From positions 62,001-126,000 of the forward strand of contig JAMZAV010002043.1 of the NCBI GenBank assembly GCA_024449915.1: DNA of 64,000 nucleotides. The letters are read 5' to 3'. The DNA comes from Sweltsa coloradensis (taxonomy: Eukaryota > Arthropoda > Insecta > Plecoptera > Chloroperlidae). The translations under genes were made by a program, and so were the position numbers. The notes under the pieces were generated by a model, which saw only the letters and a list, made by a program, of their open reading frames with translations, was not told where the DNA came from and ran no database searches. Positions within the stretch are counted from its first letter, which is position 1. Every line of letters starts with the position of its first letter. This document shows positions 63,541 to 64,000 of the stretch, piece after piece.

Positions 63541-64000
63541 ATCGTCGCGAGAAGCAGACGGACAGGGGGGGAGGGGTGCTCGCATACGGGGATGTAGACG
63601 AGTCTACATTACCACGAAATAAAGCAACATTAAAAATATATGCTCGCTCACAGGGACATTTAAAAAAACTCTAAAAAAAAAACTATAATATGTGGCTGTA
63701 TAAGTTGTGAACTTCTATAAAGTATAGTAACAATTTTATTTTCAAGTGCAGAAAATGTTTACAATACTAACACATCGAAAGTAATGGGCAAGCAATGAAT
63801 CTGTCTAGAAAATGCTATTGTAGTCCTCTTGGTTATCTATTAACCGCTTTTCCGTTTCTAGCCTTGACCATTATTGCGGCATATTATGCGGCTCTTGCCA
63901 AAAAATATTAAATTTTGAAATTGCTTTTATAACGCACACGACTTTTTCTCGGAAATAGTTTGCTTTACAGAACGTAAGACTGAAGTATTGGTGTTGTGTA

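Larger units (their letters stand above)
58253..64000. other. Region upstream of the recognised exons
   Basis: This is 5' of the first recognised minus-strand exon. It contains the 87-bp minisatellite (58.7-59.9 kb), a weak plus-strand exon candidate (60991-61099), a hAT-type element (61905-62447), a GC-rich CCAAT-containing patch (62860-62960) and a TATA-bearing candidate promoter (63.5 kb). 59890-60960, 61110-61890 and 62460-62850 are AT-rich without convincing genes. Confidence 0.5.

Overview
The window looks like intronic and flanking DNA of a large, AT-rich, repeat-loaded animal genome, most likely an arthropod and probably an insect. The reasons are very long introns, tRNA-derived SINEs whose tail motifs are common in insects, a non-autonomous hAT element with a clean target duplication, small foldback elements, and a coding signal confined to short GC-rich exons with good splice sites. 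No rRNA gene, intact tRNA gene, CRISPR array or bacterial-type operon is visible. No open reading frame longer than about 200 codons exists; most longer frames are chance or repeat-driven.

The main result is one minus-strand protein-coding gene running from right to left across nearly the whole window. Four exons can be read from splice sites: 58126-58252, 45072-45261, 43504-43666 and 1216-1365. Their reading phases match at every junction (1, 2, 0) and together they give 204 codons with no stop, counted from an ATG at 58234. The predicted protein has a strongly basic patch, an SRSTSELL stretch, an SVSHDSVF motif, a serine-rich region, then an acidic/proline segment. The order of these motifs matches the N-terminal part of the vertebrate CRACD/KIAA1211 family (actin capping-protein regulators) as I remember it; that assignment is an inference. 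The gene continues off the left edge. Its promoter is not proven: a TATA/NRF1-like cluster at 63.5 kb is one candidate.

The intron between the 43.5 kb and 1.3 kb exons is about 42 kb long, and more than half of it is a satellite array (18239-40112) of about 120 head-to-tail copies of a unit of about 187 bp. The array is a mosaic of two unit types and is riddled with single-base indels and G-runs that look at least partly like long-read assembly noise. Other weaker exon candidates lie in the same intron (1627-1743, 17199-17282, 41495-41557); all three are phase-compatible with the 1.3 kb exon.

Layout: 1-920 a decayed tandem repeat of about 113 bp; 1216-1743 exon(s); 3.7-5.2, 8.6-9.25, 10.7-11.4 and 13.7-13.9 kb copies of one interspersed repeat family; 12.3 kb a foldback MITE; 18.2-40.1 kb satellite; 40.15 kb a MITE at the array edge; 41.5 kb exon or promoter candidate; 42.3-43.1 kb an inverted pair of a motif found elsewhere; 43.5-45.3 kb two clear exons; 47.0 kb a retroelement 3' end with a decayed hammerhead-like core; 48.9 kb a SINE with target duplication; 54.8-55.2 kb a MITE; 56 kb an LTR-like segment; 58.2 kb the most upstream exon seen; 58.7-59.9 kb an 87-bp minisatellite; 61.9-62.4 kb the hAT element.

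I did not find a self-contained novel multi-gene system. The most unusual things are the satellite-filled intron in a protein-coding gene, the block structure of that satellite, and a short GC-rich motif shared by a minisatellite and several dispersed sites.
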